A stretch of DNA of 64,000 nucleotides from Flavobacteriales bacterium (GCA_017795025.1 CP051243.1:2938897-3002896), one strand, 5' to 3'. Positions 8,460 to 17,086 are shown, counted from the first letter of the stretch. Made by a program: numbers and translations. Notes: a model not told the origin generated them from the sequence alone.

Positions 8460-8516
8460 ATGATCATCTTAGCTATTATTCTTTGCATCGGTATTCTTAT
8501 TAGCAAGTTGTTTTAA
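8460..8516 (+). CDS. Possible 18-residue hydrophobic leader peptide
   Basis: An ATG-initiated reading frame encodes MIILAIILCIGILISKLF and stops 32 bases before the ABC ATPase. It has the form of a single membrane helix ending in Lys-Leu-Phe, like KdpF-type micro-proteins. There is no Shine-Dalgarno sequence, but that is normal here. So short a frame could be chance; position and hydrophobicity are its only support. Confidence 0.25.
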   Translation: MIILAIILCIGILISKLF

Positions 8517-8548
8517 GCATTTGCTTTACTTTGTGTGAAAGCCTAGGT

Positions 8549-9238
8549 ATGATCCGTCTTCACAATATTTCCAAGCTCTATCGCAGTCAGGGTATTGAAA
8601 CCCGGGCCCTTAACGATGTCGACCTTCGAGTTCAGGAAGGGGAGTTCCTCAGTATTATGGGTCCTAGTGGTTGCGGAAAAACCACCCTCTTAAATATTAT
8701 TGGTCTTTTAGATACCTATGAAGAAGGTCTCTTTGTGTTTCGGGATCAGGACATCAGTCAGCTCGACGAAAAAACAAAGTTGCAGATCCGGAAGGAGCAG
8801 ATTGGCTTTGTTTTTCAGAACTTCAATTTGATTGACGACCTCACGGTGGCCGAGAATATTGAGCTCCCTTTACATTATCTAAAGGTCCCTCGTTCCGAGC
8901 GTCGCGAACGCGTATTAAAAGTACTTGATGCCATATCCATGGGGCACCGTCGCGAGTTTTTCCCCTATCAACTTTCGGGCGGACAACAACAAAGAGTGGC
9001 GGTGGGTCGTGCCATTGTTAGCGAGCCGAGTTTAATCTTGGCGGATGAGCCTACTGGAAACCTCGATTCGGCTCAAGGAAACGACATTATGGAAATGCTG
9101 GCCCGACTCAATGATCAAGGGACTACCGTTGTTATGGTAACGCATAGCGCGCACGATGCCTCCTATTCGCAGCGTATTGTGCGTTTATTGGACGGGGAGG
9201 TTACTTCAGAGAAAAAAGTCTTGCATGCTCCTTTCTAA
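8549..9238 (+). CDS. MacB/LolD-like ABC transporter ATP-binding protein
   Basis: The ATPase of an FtsX-type ABC transporter. Walker A is [12 protein letters not shown], the signature is [14 protein letters not shown] and Walker B is [13 protein letters not shown]. At 229 residues it is the usual length of LolD/MacB-type ATPases. I chose ATG 8549 ([12 protein letters not shown]), where family members begin, over an in-frame TTG at 8531. The 3' end overlaps the permease gene by 14 bases, so the two are translationally coupled. These transporters drive periplasmic or envelope movements, such as export or lipoprotein release, rather than classic import. The substrate is unknown. Confidence 0.9.
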   Translation: MIRLHNISKLYRSQGIETRALNDVDLRVQEGEFLSIMGPSGCGKTTLLNIIGLLDTYEEGLFVFRDQDISQLDEKTKLQIRKEQIGFVFQNFNLIDDLTVAENIELPLHYLKVPRSERRERVLKVLDAISMGHRREFFPYQLSGGQQQRVAVGRAIVSEPSLILADEPTGNLDSAQGNDIMEMLARLNDQGTTVVMVTHSAHDASYSQRIVRLLDGEVTSEKKVLHAPF

Positions 9239-11633
9239 GCTACCTTTTGCTTTTCGGACCCTTTACCGGCACCGACTTTATACCCTCTTAAATTTAGGGG
9301 GATTAGCAATTGGCTTGGCGGTTTCTATTGTGGTAGCCTTGTATCTTCACGGGGAGTTTACCTATGATCAACATTGGACCGACCATGAACGCATTTACCG
9401 TGTTAATTCCGAATTTAATTTAAACGGAACCGAGGAGGTTTATGGTGGCAGTGGCTTTGGAATGGCCCAATTACTTGAAGAACATTATCCTGAGGTGGAG
9501 GCGGCCACCCACCTATTTCATTTAGAGAACAGCATCTTCTTCCGATCCGATAGCTTGAGGCAGTATGAGGAGCAGGTTGCAATTGCAGATGCCCATTTTT
9601 TTGAAGTTTTTAATCAGCAATTTTTACACGGAAACCCAAAGGAGGCGCTTGCAGAACCTAGGAGTATAGTGCTTAGTAAGTCCTTTGCCGAGCGGTACTT
9701 TGGTCGTAGTGATGTCTTAGGTCGAAAAATTAATACCAGTAACTACGAGTATACGGTAAGCGGGATTATCGAGGACTTACCCGAAAATACCCATCACTTT
9801 TTTCAAGCCCTAATTTCTCAAGCTGCTTCCCCAATGGACTCTCATGATTTAGCAGTAAGCCTTTGGCAGGTGAGCCATTACACCTTCTTAAAACTAGAGG
9901 AGGGACACAGCGCTGAAGAAATCGAAGCTGGTTTTTCCAGTTTCTTTGACCGGTATATGTCGGGACTGGCGGATATCGTGCAGGGCACCTACAAGCTGCA
10001 TTTAAGGTCGATTTCGGACCTGCATTTTGGTGAGCCCGTGAATTACGACTTGCCTTCGGGGCGACTGGCTTATGTGTATGGCTTTGCCGGTATCGGACTC
10101 CTTATTTTGGTATTGGCCATCATCAATTATATAAACATGGCTACCGCCCGGAGCCTAAAGCGTATTCGCGAATCTGCCATGCGTAAGGTTTTAGGGGCCA
10201 GTAAGTTTGATATAAGGCTCTTAATTTTAAGCGAGTCGGTGTTGATGTCGCTCATCGCCCTTTTACTAGCCTTTGCGGTGGTGGAGGCCTTAACTGCTAT
10301 TTTACCCTTTAATGAAGCGATTGGCAAACAGCTTAGCTTGAACTTCGAGCGCTTCCCCGAACTCTTACCGCTCTCCCTAAGCCTAGCTCTATTGGTGGGT
10401 TTCATCAGCGGAAGCTATCCGGCCTTAAGTCTGGCCAGGGTGAGTCCCCTAGATGCCTTTACCAATAAAAAGGGAATTCAGCGTAGAAACTCCATGCCCC
10501 GCAAGTTTTTAGTAGGCTTCCAAGTGTGTGTATCGGTAGCGGTCGTAACGACGGCTATCTTTATGTACCGGCAAATGGAGTTTATTAAAAATCGAAACTT
10601 AGGTTTTAACGCTGATCATGTATTGGTGATTAATGTTCAGGACTCCACCAGCATTCATCGAATTCAAGATTTAGCGCAAAACTTTCGTCGCAGCACCATG
10701 ATTCAATCGGTAACGGTTGGCGCCAGTGCTACAGGAAGCGGCACCTTTAGAAGTTTGTTCGAACTGGAAGAGGAAAATGGCTTGGATTTTCGGCGTTTGA
10801 GTAGTGACTTTTTGGGAGTTGGGCCGCGCTATTTAGAAACTATGGAAATACCACTCCTAGCTGGCAGGGGCTTTAGACAAGGTGATTTGGAGGATAGTTT
10901 GCGCCCTAAGGTTATTGTAAATAGAGCATTGGTGCGCGAGATGGCATGGGAACGCCCACTAGGGAAAATGGTGCGCAGTGCTTTTGATGAATCGGGAACC
11001 GCCACTCAGGAAGCCGAGGTAATTGGCGTATGCGATGATTTTAACGCCCAAAGCCTGCATAATAAAATGGCCCCACTCATCTTAACCCTTAATCGGGAAA
11101 CCTTTAGAGTATTGCAAATTAAGGTGGAGCCTGACCAGGTATATGCTGCTTTAGATGATATGGAGCGGCGTTGGACGGCCATGGTTCCCGATGTGCCTTT
11201 TCAATTCTCCTTTTTAAATAAAGATCTGTTGCAGATGTATGAAGAGGAAATGCGGCAATCACGACTTATTTTATACCTCACCATTATTGCCATCTTAATC
11301 TCCTTATTGGGCTTTGTGGGCTTAGCTTCTTTTACCACTGGATTGCGAACCAAAGAGATTGCAATTCGCAATGTACTGGGGGCAAATGGCTGGGATTTGG
11401 TGAATTTGATTTATAAGGAATTGGTCTCCGTAATTCTAAGTGCGGTGCTAATTGCTGCGCCGCTATCGGTGTTTATTACTTGGCAGTGGCTGCAAAATTT
11501 CGCCTACCGCACTTCGGTAGAGCCGATTATCATTTTAATTACCGTAATGCTTACCTTGCTCATCGGTTATGGGATAGTTGCCATTCATTCTTTAACTATT
11601 TCCCGTCGAACATCGGTTCAGAGTTTAGTATAA
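9225..11633 (+). CDS. FtsX-family ABC transporter permease with two FtsX domains
   Basis: An 802-residue inner-membrane permease. An N-terminal helix (LYTLLNLGGLAIGLAVSIVVA) leads into a periplasmic MacB-PCD-like domain, then three helices of the first FtsX domain at about residues 275-415. A second helix (LVGFQVCVSVAVVTTAIFM) leads to another periplasmic domain and a C-terminal FtsX domain with the ALRTKEIAIR-like GLRTKEIAIRNVLGA element. I chose ATG 9225, which overlaps the ATPase gene, rather than 9156 deep inside it. Duplicated-FtsX permeases of about 800 residues are typical of Bacteroidota. Expression is probably sigma-54-dependent from the promoter at 8238. Confidence 0.88.
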   Translation: MLLSKLPFAFRTLYRHRLYTLLNLGGLAIGLAVSIVVALYLHGEFTYDQHWTDHERIYRVNSEFNLNGTEEVYGGSGFGMAQLLEEHYPEVEAATHLFHLENSIFFRSDSLRQYEEQVAIADAHFFEVFNQQFLHGNPKEALAEPRSIVLSKSFAERYFGRSDVLGRKINTSNYEYTVSGIIEDLPENTHHFFQALISQAASPMDSHDLAVSLWQVSHYTFLKLEEGHSAEEIEAGFSSFFDRYMSGLADIVQGTYKLHLRSISDLHFGEPVNYDLPSGRLAYVYGFAGIGLLILVLAIINYINMATARSLKRIRESAMRKVLGASKFDIRLLILSESVLMSLIALLLAFAVVEALTAILPFNEAIGKQLSLNFERFPELLPLSLSLALLVGFISGSYPALSLARVSPLDAFTNKKGIQRRNSMPRKFLVGFQVCVSVAVVTTAIFMYRQMEFIKNRNLGFNADHVLVINVQDSTSIHRIQDLAQNFRRSTMIQSVTVGASATGSGTFRSLFELEEENGLDFRRLSSDFLGVGPRYLETMEIPLLAGRGFRQGDLEDSLRPKVIVNRALVREMAWERPLGKMVRSAFDESGTATQEAEVIGVCDDFNAQSLHNKMAPLILTLNRETFRVLQIKVEPDQVYAALDDMERRWTAMVPDVPFQFSFLNKDLLQMYEEEMRQSRLILYLTIIAILISLLGFVGLASFTTGLRTKEIAIRNVLGANGWDLVNLIYKELVSVILSAVLIAAPLSVFITWQWLQNFAYRTSVEPIIILITVMLTLLIGYGIVAIHSLTISRRTSVQSLV

Positions 11634-11652
11634 TTATCTGATATTAAACAGA

Positions 11653-11682
11653 TTAATTAGTGAATAGCTATTCATTAATTAA
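11653..11682. repeat. 30-bp near-perfect AT-rich palindrome
   Basis: The 15-base arms are centred on AGCT at 11666-11669 and are complementary except for one G/T position. The palindrome lies 20 bases after the permease stop. It is not followed by a T-run, so it is not a standard terminator. It may be an RNA-stabilising hairpin or a protein-binding site. Confidence 0.5.
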
Positions 11683-11731
11683 ATCCTTACCAGTAATTAA
11701 TTCCTTTTTTTAGAAAGATAAGTATCAGCAT

Positions 11732-11760
11732 AAAAAAATCCGTAGCCAATGACTACGGAT
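11732..11760 (-). terminator. Terminator of the TM2-domain gene
   Basis: ATCCGTAG (11738-11745) pairs with CTACGGAT (11753-11760) around a 7-nt loop. Read on the minus strand, the stem is followed by seven T residues. It sits 31 bases past the stop of the minus-strand gene. Confidence 0.8.
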
Positions 11761-11791
11761 CTTTATTGCATTTAAATGCTTGTCTTGTTTC

Positions 11792-12190
11792 TTAGAACTT
11801 ACGCTGAAGGATTTTCACCAAGTCAACGATGGCCCAGATACCACAACCACCAGCAGTAAGGATGAAAAGAATGTTCCAACCAACTGGCTTACCACGGTAC
11901 CAACGGTGAGCGGCAAATCCTCCTAAGAAGAACCAAAGGGCAAGGGTAATCCAAAACTCTTCGTCAGACATACGTAGTAAGTCTTCTTCAGAAGCGCTTT
12001 CTTCCATAGAAGCTTGATCGGCTTGAGCGTTCTCAAGGCTAGCTTGCATTTCTAAAGCAGCTTGGTCGTCAGCAGACTGTGCTTGCTCAGTTTGAACGGC
12101 CTTGTTCTCTTTGTCAACTGGGAAAGATGCATTAGCTGTTCCAGCTAAAAGCACGAAGCAAAATGTTAAGTAATAGAAAGATTTTTTCAT
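11792..12190 (-). CDS. TM2-domain protein with signal peptide
   Basis: A 132-residue envelope protein. A signal peptide at residues 1-22 (MKKSFYYLTFCFVLLAGTANA) is followed by about 50 residues rich in Gln, Ala, Glu and Asp. Then comes a TM2 domain: two membrane helices with the conserved aromatic/Gly pattern LWFFLGGFAAHRWY and GGCGIWAIVDLVKIL. TM2 domains are found in many Bacteroidota but have no settled function. It is a single gene with its own promoter and terminator. The domain is clear; the function is unknown. Confidence 0.82.
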   Translation of the reverse strand: MKKSFYYLTFCFVLLAGTANASFPVDKENKAVQTEQAQSADDQAALEMQASLENAQADQASMEESASEEDLLRMSDEEFWITLALWFFLGGFAAHRWYRGKPVGWNILFILTAGGCGIWAIVDLVKILQRKF

Positions 12191-12219
12191 AATGTTGAAT
12201 TGATATAGATTCTTTGTCT

Positions 12220-12227
12220 CAAATATA
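12220..12227 (-). promoter_or_regulatory. -7 box upstream of the TM2-domain gene
   Basis: On the minus strand the sequence reads TATATTTG, an exact TAnnTTTG, 30 bases before the ATG at 12190. No convincing TTTG at -33 was found. Confidence 0.4.
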
Positions 12228-12248
12228 ATAAAATGAGATATTTGTCAT

Positions 12249-13148
12249 GTGAAAAGCCTATATAATTTAACATTTCTCCTCTGCACTCTCTTTTTTAGCT
12301 CCTTTATATACGGGCAAAAGGTGGAGCTCATCGGAACTTTAATTCCAGACGGGATGAAGCCCATTGCCCTCAAGCTCAGCTTTCAGGTTCAAAAGGATGG
12401 TAGTTTAGAAGGGGTATCTATAACTGATTTCTACGGGGCCAATCAAACCGTTTCGGAAATTAAGGGTAGGCTCAACTTAAAAACCAAGCGCCTAAGTTTT
12501 CAAGAGATCAATAATCTAAGCACCTATTCGGAGGCCGATTCTGGCGATTTCTGTTATATCCAGGTAAAAGACTTAGAGCTCGATTTAGATTCAGATAGTG
12601 CTCTGGTACAAGGGGACTTTGAAGGTGCTTACGCTGATGGCTCCTTTTGTGCCAAAGGACAAATTCATCTGTTGGGGGCAGCTTACTTAGAGCATTTAAT
12701 TGCCGATGCGACCCGAAACACGGCTAATACCTCCGCCAAAGATCCGGAGCAAGAACCCCCTACAAGTAATGGGGTACATCTTACTCATGTATTAGATGCC
12801 TTAGATCCCAAGAAGCCTCTTGTAAATGGCGATGAAATAAATCTCAAATGGAGTAGTGATACCCTCAAGTTCGAATTATGGGATAGCTTTGAAGAGGATG
12901 GCGATCGCGTAGATGTGTATATAAATGGACGCAAGGAAATTAGCAGCTTTAAGGTAAAAGAACGCAAAGCGTCCTTTTTATTTATCCCCGGAAAGGGGCA
13001 AGTTGAGCTGAAGATTGTTGCCGTAAATGAGGGCAGCAATCCACCCTGCACGGTGCATGCGCATTTATGGGATGGAGATAAACTGCAGGCGACTGTGGTG
13101 AAGCTCAAAAAAGGGGAATCTGTGGCCTTAACCCTATACAGGCCGTGA
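12249..13148 (+). CDS. Secreted protein of unknown function
   Basis: A 299-residue protein with a signal peptide ending near FIYGQ (residue 22). I do not recognise the family. The N-terminal half (about residues 23-145) is beta-rich and polar. The C-terminal half (about 175-299) reads like a small beta-sandwich with a designed-looking repeat of hydrophobic and charged residues. The start is GTG, because the overlapping ATG one base earlier runs into a stop. The stop overlaps the next start by 4 bases, so the two are co-translated. It is probably periplasmic or at the cell surface. Confidence 0.65.
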   Translation: MKSLYNLTFLLCTLFFSSFIYGQKVELIGTLIPDGMKPIALKLSFQVQKDGSLEGVSITDFYGANQTVSEIKGRLNLKTKRLSFQEINNLSTYSEADSGDFCYIQVKDLELDLDSDSALVQGDFEGAYADGSFCAKGQIHLLGAAYLEHLIADATRNTANTSAKDPEQEPPTSNGVHLTHVLDALDPKKPLVNGDEINLKWSSDTLKFELWDSFEEDGDRVDVYINGRKEISSFKVKERKASFLFIPGKGQVELKIVAVNEGSNPPCTVHAHLWDGDKLQATVVKLKKGESVALTLYRP

Positions 13149-13459
13149 GACTACCTGCATTCATAGACCGAATATCCAATAAGCATAAGGCCTTAGTATC
13201 CTTGGGTTTGATGCTATTTGCTTTAGGATTCTTACTCTATTTACCGGCCGACCATTTTGATGATGGTCAGAGCATTTGCTTATCGGTAGTACTTTTTGAT
13301 ATGGAATGCTATGCTTGTGGCATGACACGCGGCATTCAACACCTATTGCATTTTGATTTTGCGGAAGCGGCGGCGTATAATAAACTCTCTTTTGTGGTAT
13401 TGCCTTTATCGGTGTACTTGCTTGGCTCAGGAGTGTATCAGCTTTATCGTAAAAAATAA
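13145..13459 (+). CDS. DUF2752 membrane protein
   Basis: A 104-residue protein with two or three membrane helices and the DUF2752 signature, here ECYACGMTRGIQHLLHFDF followed by AAYNKLSF. The usual motif is CPxCGxTRAxxxLLHGD...NPL, and here the first C-P pair is replaced by CYAC. Function is unknown; these proteins are small inner-membrane proteins found beside many surface-protein genes. It starts with GTG inside the stop of the preceding gene. A weak GATGCT/AGCATC hairpin at 13480-13497 follows. Confidence 0.75.
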   Translation: MRLPAFIDRISNKHKALVSLGLMLFALGFLLYLPADHFDDGQSICLSVVLFDMECYACGMTRGIQHLLHFDFAEAAAYNKLSFVVLPLSVYLLGSGVYQLYRKK

Positions 13460-13529
13460 GCGCGTCATTGGCCCGTTTTGATGCTTACCTTAGCATCGGT
13501 TTAAAAGGCAACCTCTAAGAAATTTAACT

Positions 13530-15389
13530 ATGCGTAAAGGGCAAAAGCTCCGAATCGTTCTTCTACTTTCAGTATTTTTTTTCGGCTTACCTCAAGCCTA
13601 CTCCCAGTATTTTCAATTAGAGGATCGCTACTTGGTCATCCAAGATTTGAACCGCTTAAAGGATGATGCCATTCCTATTGAGATTATTCCTCCCTTAGTA
13701 AGCGATAGTATCGCCATCTTCCAAATGCCTAAGGTGGTACCCGGCACCTATGATGTTAACAATTACGGGCAGTTCGTTCGCGAGTTTTTAGCCCTTTCGG
13801 CGCAAGGCGACACCTTGCCAGTTAAGCGTTTAGGAGTAAATTCATGGGAAATTCGAGAGGCTACCGAGCTCTACCGAATTTATTATTGGGTAGAAGATAG
13901 TTACGATTCCGAAGATGGTTCCTCCATTTTCGCACCAGGCGGCACCAGTAATGATAGCGCTGCTTTTGTGCTAAACCAGTTCGGTTACATCGGTTATCTA
14001 GAGTCGTATGCCGATTTAGAATTTGAAGTTTTACTGCGCCACCCGAGTATGTTTTATGGTTCCACCGCCTGGGAAGCGGAGCGAACGGATAGTTTGGACC
14101 GACTAGTATACCCCGATTATTTCACTTTGCATGATAATCCCTTGCTTTACTGTGTGCCGGATACGGCAAGTTTATGGATTGGCGAATCCAAGGTGGAACT
14201 TAGTCTGTATAGTCCTAACCGTGTAGTATCGGCCGAAAAGGCCATGCAAATAATTGAAGAGGTATTAGTGGCCAGCGCTAATTATCTGGGAGGAGAACTG
14301 CCAGTAGATAAATATTCCATCCTGGTTTATTGCGACCCCGATTTAAGTGGGAACTATAGCTATGGTGCCCTGGAGCATCACCGGTCGACGCTTCTTTATA
14401 TGCCCGAAATGGATGATGATTTCCTCTATTCTGCCATTCGCGATATTGTAGCACATGAGTTTTTACACATCATCACCCCACTGCGTATTCACTCGGAAGA
14501 AATCCAATATTTTGATTTTGCCAATCCTAAGATGAGCCGTCATATTTGGTTATACGAAGGGGTAACCGAATACAATAGCCATTTGGTACAGATTAGGGAT
14601 AGTATTTATACGCCCAGTCAGTTTTTGGAGGTGATTCGTGATAAGTTTACGAGCAACGACCAATATGAGGATATACCCTTAACGGTTGCAAGTAAATACA
14701 CCTTAGATGTATACAACGACTTTTATCAAAACTTCTACGATGGAGGTGCCCTAGCGGCGATGGCGCTCGATTTGTATTTAATCGAACTTTCACAAGGACA
14801 GATGCGCTTAATGGATCTGCTCAACAATCTGTCGGCGGTATATGATGCCGATACCTCCTTTGTTGACGAAGACCTTTTTCAAATCATGGGCGACCTTAGC
14901 TTTCCACAGGTTACCACCTTTATGATTCGCCATTTTGAGGCGGGGGAGCCCTTTCCTTTCGAACGACTACTTAATAATGTAGGGGTGCGATATACGGAGG
15001 TGGGCAGTTCTCTGGGTTGGTCCTTAGGTTTTGAGGATTTAAGTTATGATTTAGAGACCGACCGTTTTATTGTTTCTTCAGAAGAAGGCATTGATGACTT
15101 TGGGGAGGATTTAGGTTTACGCTATTTGGATCAAATCGTGAGTATTAACGGCGATACCCTGGGGCTCTTTAACTTTCAAGAAGTGCTTAATAAATACCAA
15201 GTAGAGGGATTTGAAGGTAAGAAAGTGGAGTTTGAGATTGCCCGCCCAAAGAAGCGCGGCGGCTTTCGCTACAAAACCTTAAAGGCCACCGCTCAACAAG
15301 TGAGCTACGAAGAATTTCATCCACTAGAACTCGTGGAAGAGCCCAGTCCGCGACAACTTGCTTGGCGGCGGTTTTGGTTAAATTGGTAA
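13530..15389 (+). CDS. M61-family metallopeptidase with PDZ domain
   Basis: A 619-residue exported peptidase of the M61 (glycyl aminopeptidase-like) family. The signal peptide ends near AYSQ (residue 26). The N-terminal beta domain spans about residues 27-190. The zinc site is AHEFLHIITPLRIH near residue 310, with the third ligand Glu in WLYEGVTEYN. A PDZ-like domain lies at about 485-590 (RYLDQIVSINGDTLG). M61 peptidases remove N-terminal Gly or Ala from peptides; specificity here is not visible. No gene partner is evident, since a promoter follows 39 bases after the stop. Confidence 0.88.
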   Translation: MRKGQKLRIVLLLSVFFFGLPQAYSQYFQLEDRYLVIQDLNRLKDDAIPIEIIPPLVSDSIAIFQMPKVVPGTYDVNNYGQFVREFLALSAQGDTLPVKRLGVNSWEIREATELYRIYYWVEDSYDSEDGSSIFAPGGTSNDSAAFVLNQFGYIGYLESYADLEFEVLLRHPSMFYGSTAWEAERTDSLDRLVYPDYFTLHDNPLLYCVPDTASLWIGESKVELSLYSPNRVVSAEKAMQIIEEVLVASANYLGGELPVDKYSILVYCDPDLSGNYSYGALEHHRSTLLYMPEMDDDFLYSAIRDIVAHEFLHIITPLRIHSEEIQYFDFANPKMSRHIWLYEGVTEYNSHLVQIRDSIYTPSQFLEVIRDKFTSNDQYEDIPLTVASKYTLDVYNDFYQNFYDGGALAAMALDLYLIELSQGQMRLMDLLNNLSAVYDADTSFVDEDLFQIMGDLSFPQVTTFMIRHFEAGEPFPFERLLNNVGVRYTEVGSSLGWSLGFEDLSYDLETDRFIVSSEEGIDDFGEDLGLRYLDQIVSINGDTLGLFNFQEVLNKYQVEGFEGKKVEFEIARPKKRGGFRYKTLKATAQQVSYEEFHPLELVEEPSPRQLAWRRFWLNW

Positions 15390-15427
15390 TGTGATTCGCA
15401 TCACCGCCCGCTCTTGCTTAAGGGCCG

Positions 15428-15435
15428 TATTTTTG
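15428..15435 (+). promoter_or_regulatory. -7 box of the rhodanese-thioredoxin operon
   Basis: TATTTTTG fits TAnnTTTG and precedes the ATG at 15456 by 20 bases. Because it lies inside a longer possible reading frame that starts at 15414, it supports the shorter start. Confidence 0.5.
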
Positions 15436-15455
15436 CCGCAAAACACAGAAAAACT

Positions 15456-15728
15456 ATGCAAGAACTAATTAATAATCCCAGTACCTTTTTAGTAGATGTA
15501 CGCACCGAGGCGGAAGTAGCAGAGGTTAGCGTTCCCGGTGCAATTAATATACCTTTGGATCAGGTTCCGGCTAATTTAGATCGTTTTAAAAACGCCGAAG
15601 GAGCAGTAGTGGTTTTTTGTCGCAGCGGTGCCCGCAGTGAAAACGCGAAGAACTGGCTTATCCAAAATGGGGTTAGCGATGTACATAATGCCGGAGGTTA
15701 CCCTTCAGTATTAAGCTTAAAAAATTAA
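15456..15728 (+). CDS. Single-domain rhodanese
   Basis: A 90-residue cytosolic sulfurtransferase domain. The active-site loop is FCRSGARSENA with the catalytic Cys that carries a persulfide. VDVRTEAEVAEVSVPGAINI is the conserved N-terminal strand region. I chose ATG 15456 (MQELINNPSTF) because the longer frame from 15414 runs through the promoter. A lipoprotein rhodanese starts 2 bases after the stop and a thioredoxin follows, suggesting a sulfur-relay or redox operon. Confidence 0.88.
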   Translation: MQELINNPSTFLVDVRTEAEVAEVSVPGAINIPLDQVPANLDRFKNAEGAVVVFCRSGARSENAKNWLIQNGVSDVHNAGGYPSVLSLKN

Positions 15729-15730
15729 TT

Positions 15731-16132
15731 ATGAGTAGAGTTTTAGGAGTTGTTCTCGTTTTATTCTCATTAGGTGCCTGCGCACAATCTGCCCAATCGG
15801 ATGGCGATGGGAAAAAAGAAAACCTGAACGTACAAGAGGTATCCCAATTGGTGAAGGATAATCCAGAAGTGGTATTAATCGATGTGCGTACCCCCAATGA
15901 ATACCAACAAGGTCATTTGGAAGGTTCGGAGCTGATTAATTTTTACGATCCTCAGTTTAAGGAGAAGGTGGCCGAATTGGATAAAGAAAAAGAATACGTG
16001 ATTTACTGCCGTAGCGGTGGTCGCAGTGCCAATGCGGTTTCAATCATGAAAAAAATGGGCTTCTCCAATATCCATAATATGACCGGTGGAATGCTGGCTT
16101 GGGACCGCGCCGGATTACCTAGCGAAAAATAA
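15731..16132 (+). CDS. Rhodanese-domain lipoprotein
   Basis: A 133-residue exported rhodanese. A lipobox LGAC at residues 14-17 follows a short hydrophobic stretch, so Cys17 should be lipidated. The linker is charged. The rhodanese domain has the catalytic loop YCRSGGRSANAVS and the substrate strand VLIDVRTPNEYQQGHL. It probably acts on the periplasmic face, as the partner of the cytosolic rhodanese before it and the thioredoxin 2 bases after it. Confidence 0.88.
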   Translation: MSRVLGVVLVLFSLGACAQSAQSDGDGKKENLNVQEVSQLVKDNPEVVLIDVRTPNEYQQGHLEGSELINFYDPQFKEKVAELDKEKEYVIYCRSGGRSANAVSIMKKMGFSNIHNMTGGMLAWDRAGLPSEK

Positions 16133-16134
16133 AG

Positions 16135-16434
16135 ATGGCTAGTTTTAAGGAATTGATTCAAGCGGAGAAACCCGTTTTAATTGATTTTCATGCTACTTGG
16201 TGTCAGCCCTGTAAAGTGGTAAGCCCCATCGTAAAGCAGGTGAAGGAAAAAATGGGCGACCGGGTTTCGGTATTAAAGATTGACGTGGATCGTAATCAAT
16301 CCTTAGCGCAATCGCTTTCCATTCAAGGGGTGCCTACCTTAATGATTTACCGGAAGGGCGATTTAAAATGGCGCCAAAGTGGAGTGGTTTCAGCTGAAGC
16401 TCTGATTCAACAATTAGAGTATTTCGGGGCTTAA
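16135..16434 (+). CDS. Thioredoxin
   Basis: A 99-residue thioredoxin with the active site WCQPC in DFHATWCQPCKVVSP and the cis-Pro segment GVPTLMIY. The variant WCQPC (WCGPC is classical) still has both redox cysteines. No signal peptide is visible, so it is cytosolic. It is the last gene of the rhodanese operon and overlaps the convergent deacetylase gene by 21 bases. Confidence 0.9.
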   Translation: MASFKELIQAEKPVLIDFHATWCQPCKVVSPIVKQVKEKMGDRVSVLKIDVDRNQSLAQSLSIQGVPTLMIYRKGDLKWRQSGVVSAEALIQQLEYFGA

Positions 16435-17049
16435 GGCTTTAAAAACATAAGCCTGTTTAGCGTACTCTTCTAAAATCTTCGGGAGTACCACCTTAAGTCG
16501 GGGCCAGGCTTTAATGCTATCGTGGAAAACCACAATGGAGCCAGGCTTTATATGGCGTCGTAAGCTTTGTAAACTTTGCTCGGGACTGCGCATCGCATCC
16601 CAATCTGCCGCAAGGCAATCCCACATAATTATTTTGGAACCAGCCTGAGTAATTGCTCGGGCTTGTTCTTTTTTTAGCCTACCATACGGAGGCCGAAAGA
16701 GCTTGCTCGGCACTACTTCTGCGCACTGCCTATAATTTTTCAGATAGGTCTGTGTATTGGTTTTAGCTCCGTTAAGGTGATGAAAAGTATGGTTGCCAAT
16801 GCTGTGACCCTCGGCTTGGATTTGCGCTAGTATTTCGGGATGTTTTTGGGCATTATCGCCAATGCAAAAGAAAGTGGCTTTCGCCTGATGGGCTTTAAGA
16901 ACTTCTAGTACCCAAGGGCTAACTCCGGGCACCGGACCATCATCAAAGCTGAGATAAATCGTCTTTTCATCCGCTGTAGCGGGTACCGACCAAACCAAGT
17001 CTTTTCGCAAAGCTTGATACCATTTAGGGATGTAAGTGAAGTATGGCAT
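16414..17049 (-). CDS. Polysaccharide deacetylase (NodB family)
   Basis: A 211-residue carbohydrate esterase. The NodB metal-binding triad is present: LSFDDGPVPG (two Asp) and GNHTFHH (two His), with LFRPPYGR and the C-terminal VVFHDSIKAWP. It would remove N-acetyl groups from peptidoglycan or a surface glycan. The N-terminus is polar, without a signal peptide, so it may act in the cytosol or near the membrane. It follows the terminator of the DUF2723 gene and probably has its own promoter. The substrate is not visible. Confidence 0.85.
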   Translation of the reverse strand: MPYFTYIPKWYQALRKDLVWSVPATADEKTIYLSFDDGPVPGVSPWVLEVLKAHQAKATFFCIGDNAQKHPEILAQIQAEGHSIGNHTFHHLNGAKTNTQTYLKNYRQCAEVVPSKLFRPPYGRLKKEQARAITQAGSKIIMWDCLAADWDAMRSPEQSLQSLRRHIKPGSIVVFHDSIKAWPRLKVVLPKILEEYAKQAYVFKALSPEIL

Positions 17050-17050
17050 A

Positions 17051-17086
17051 AAAAATCCCGATCCTCAAAGTTCGAAGATCGGGATT
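17051..17086 (-). terminator. Terminator of the DUF2723 gene
   Basis: Read on the minus strand, AATCCCGATC pairs with GATCGGGATT (17077-17086 with 17054-17063) and is followed by a T-run. It ends just before the ATG of the deacetylase gene at 17049. Confidence 0.75.
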
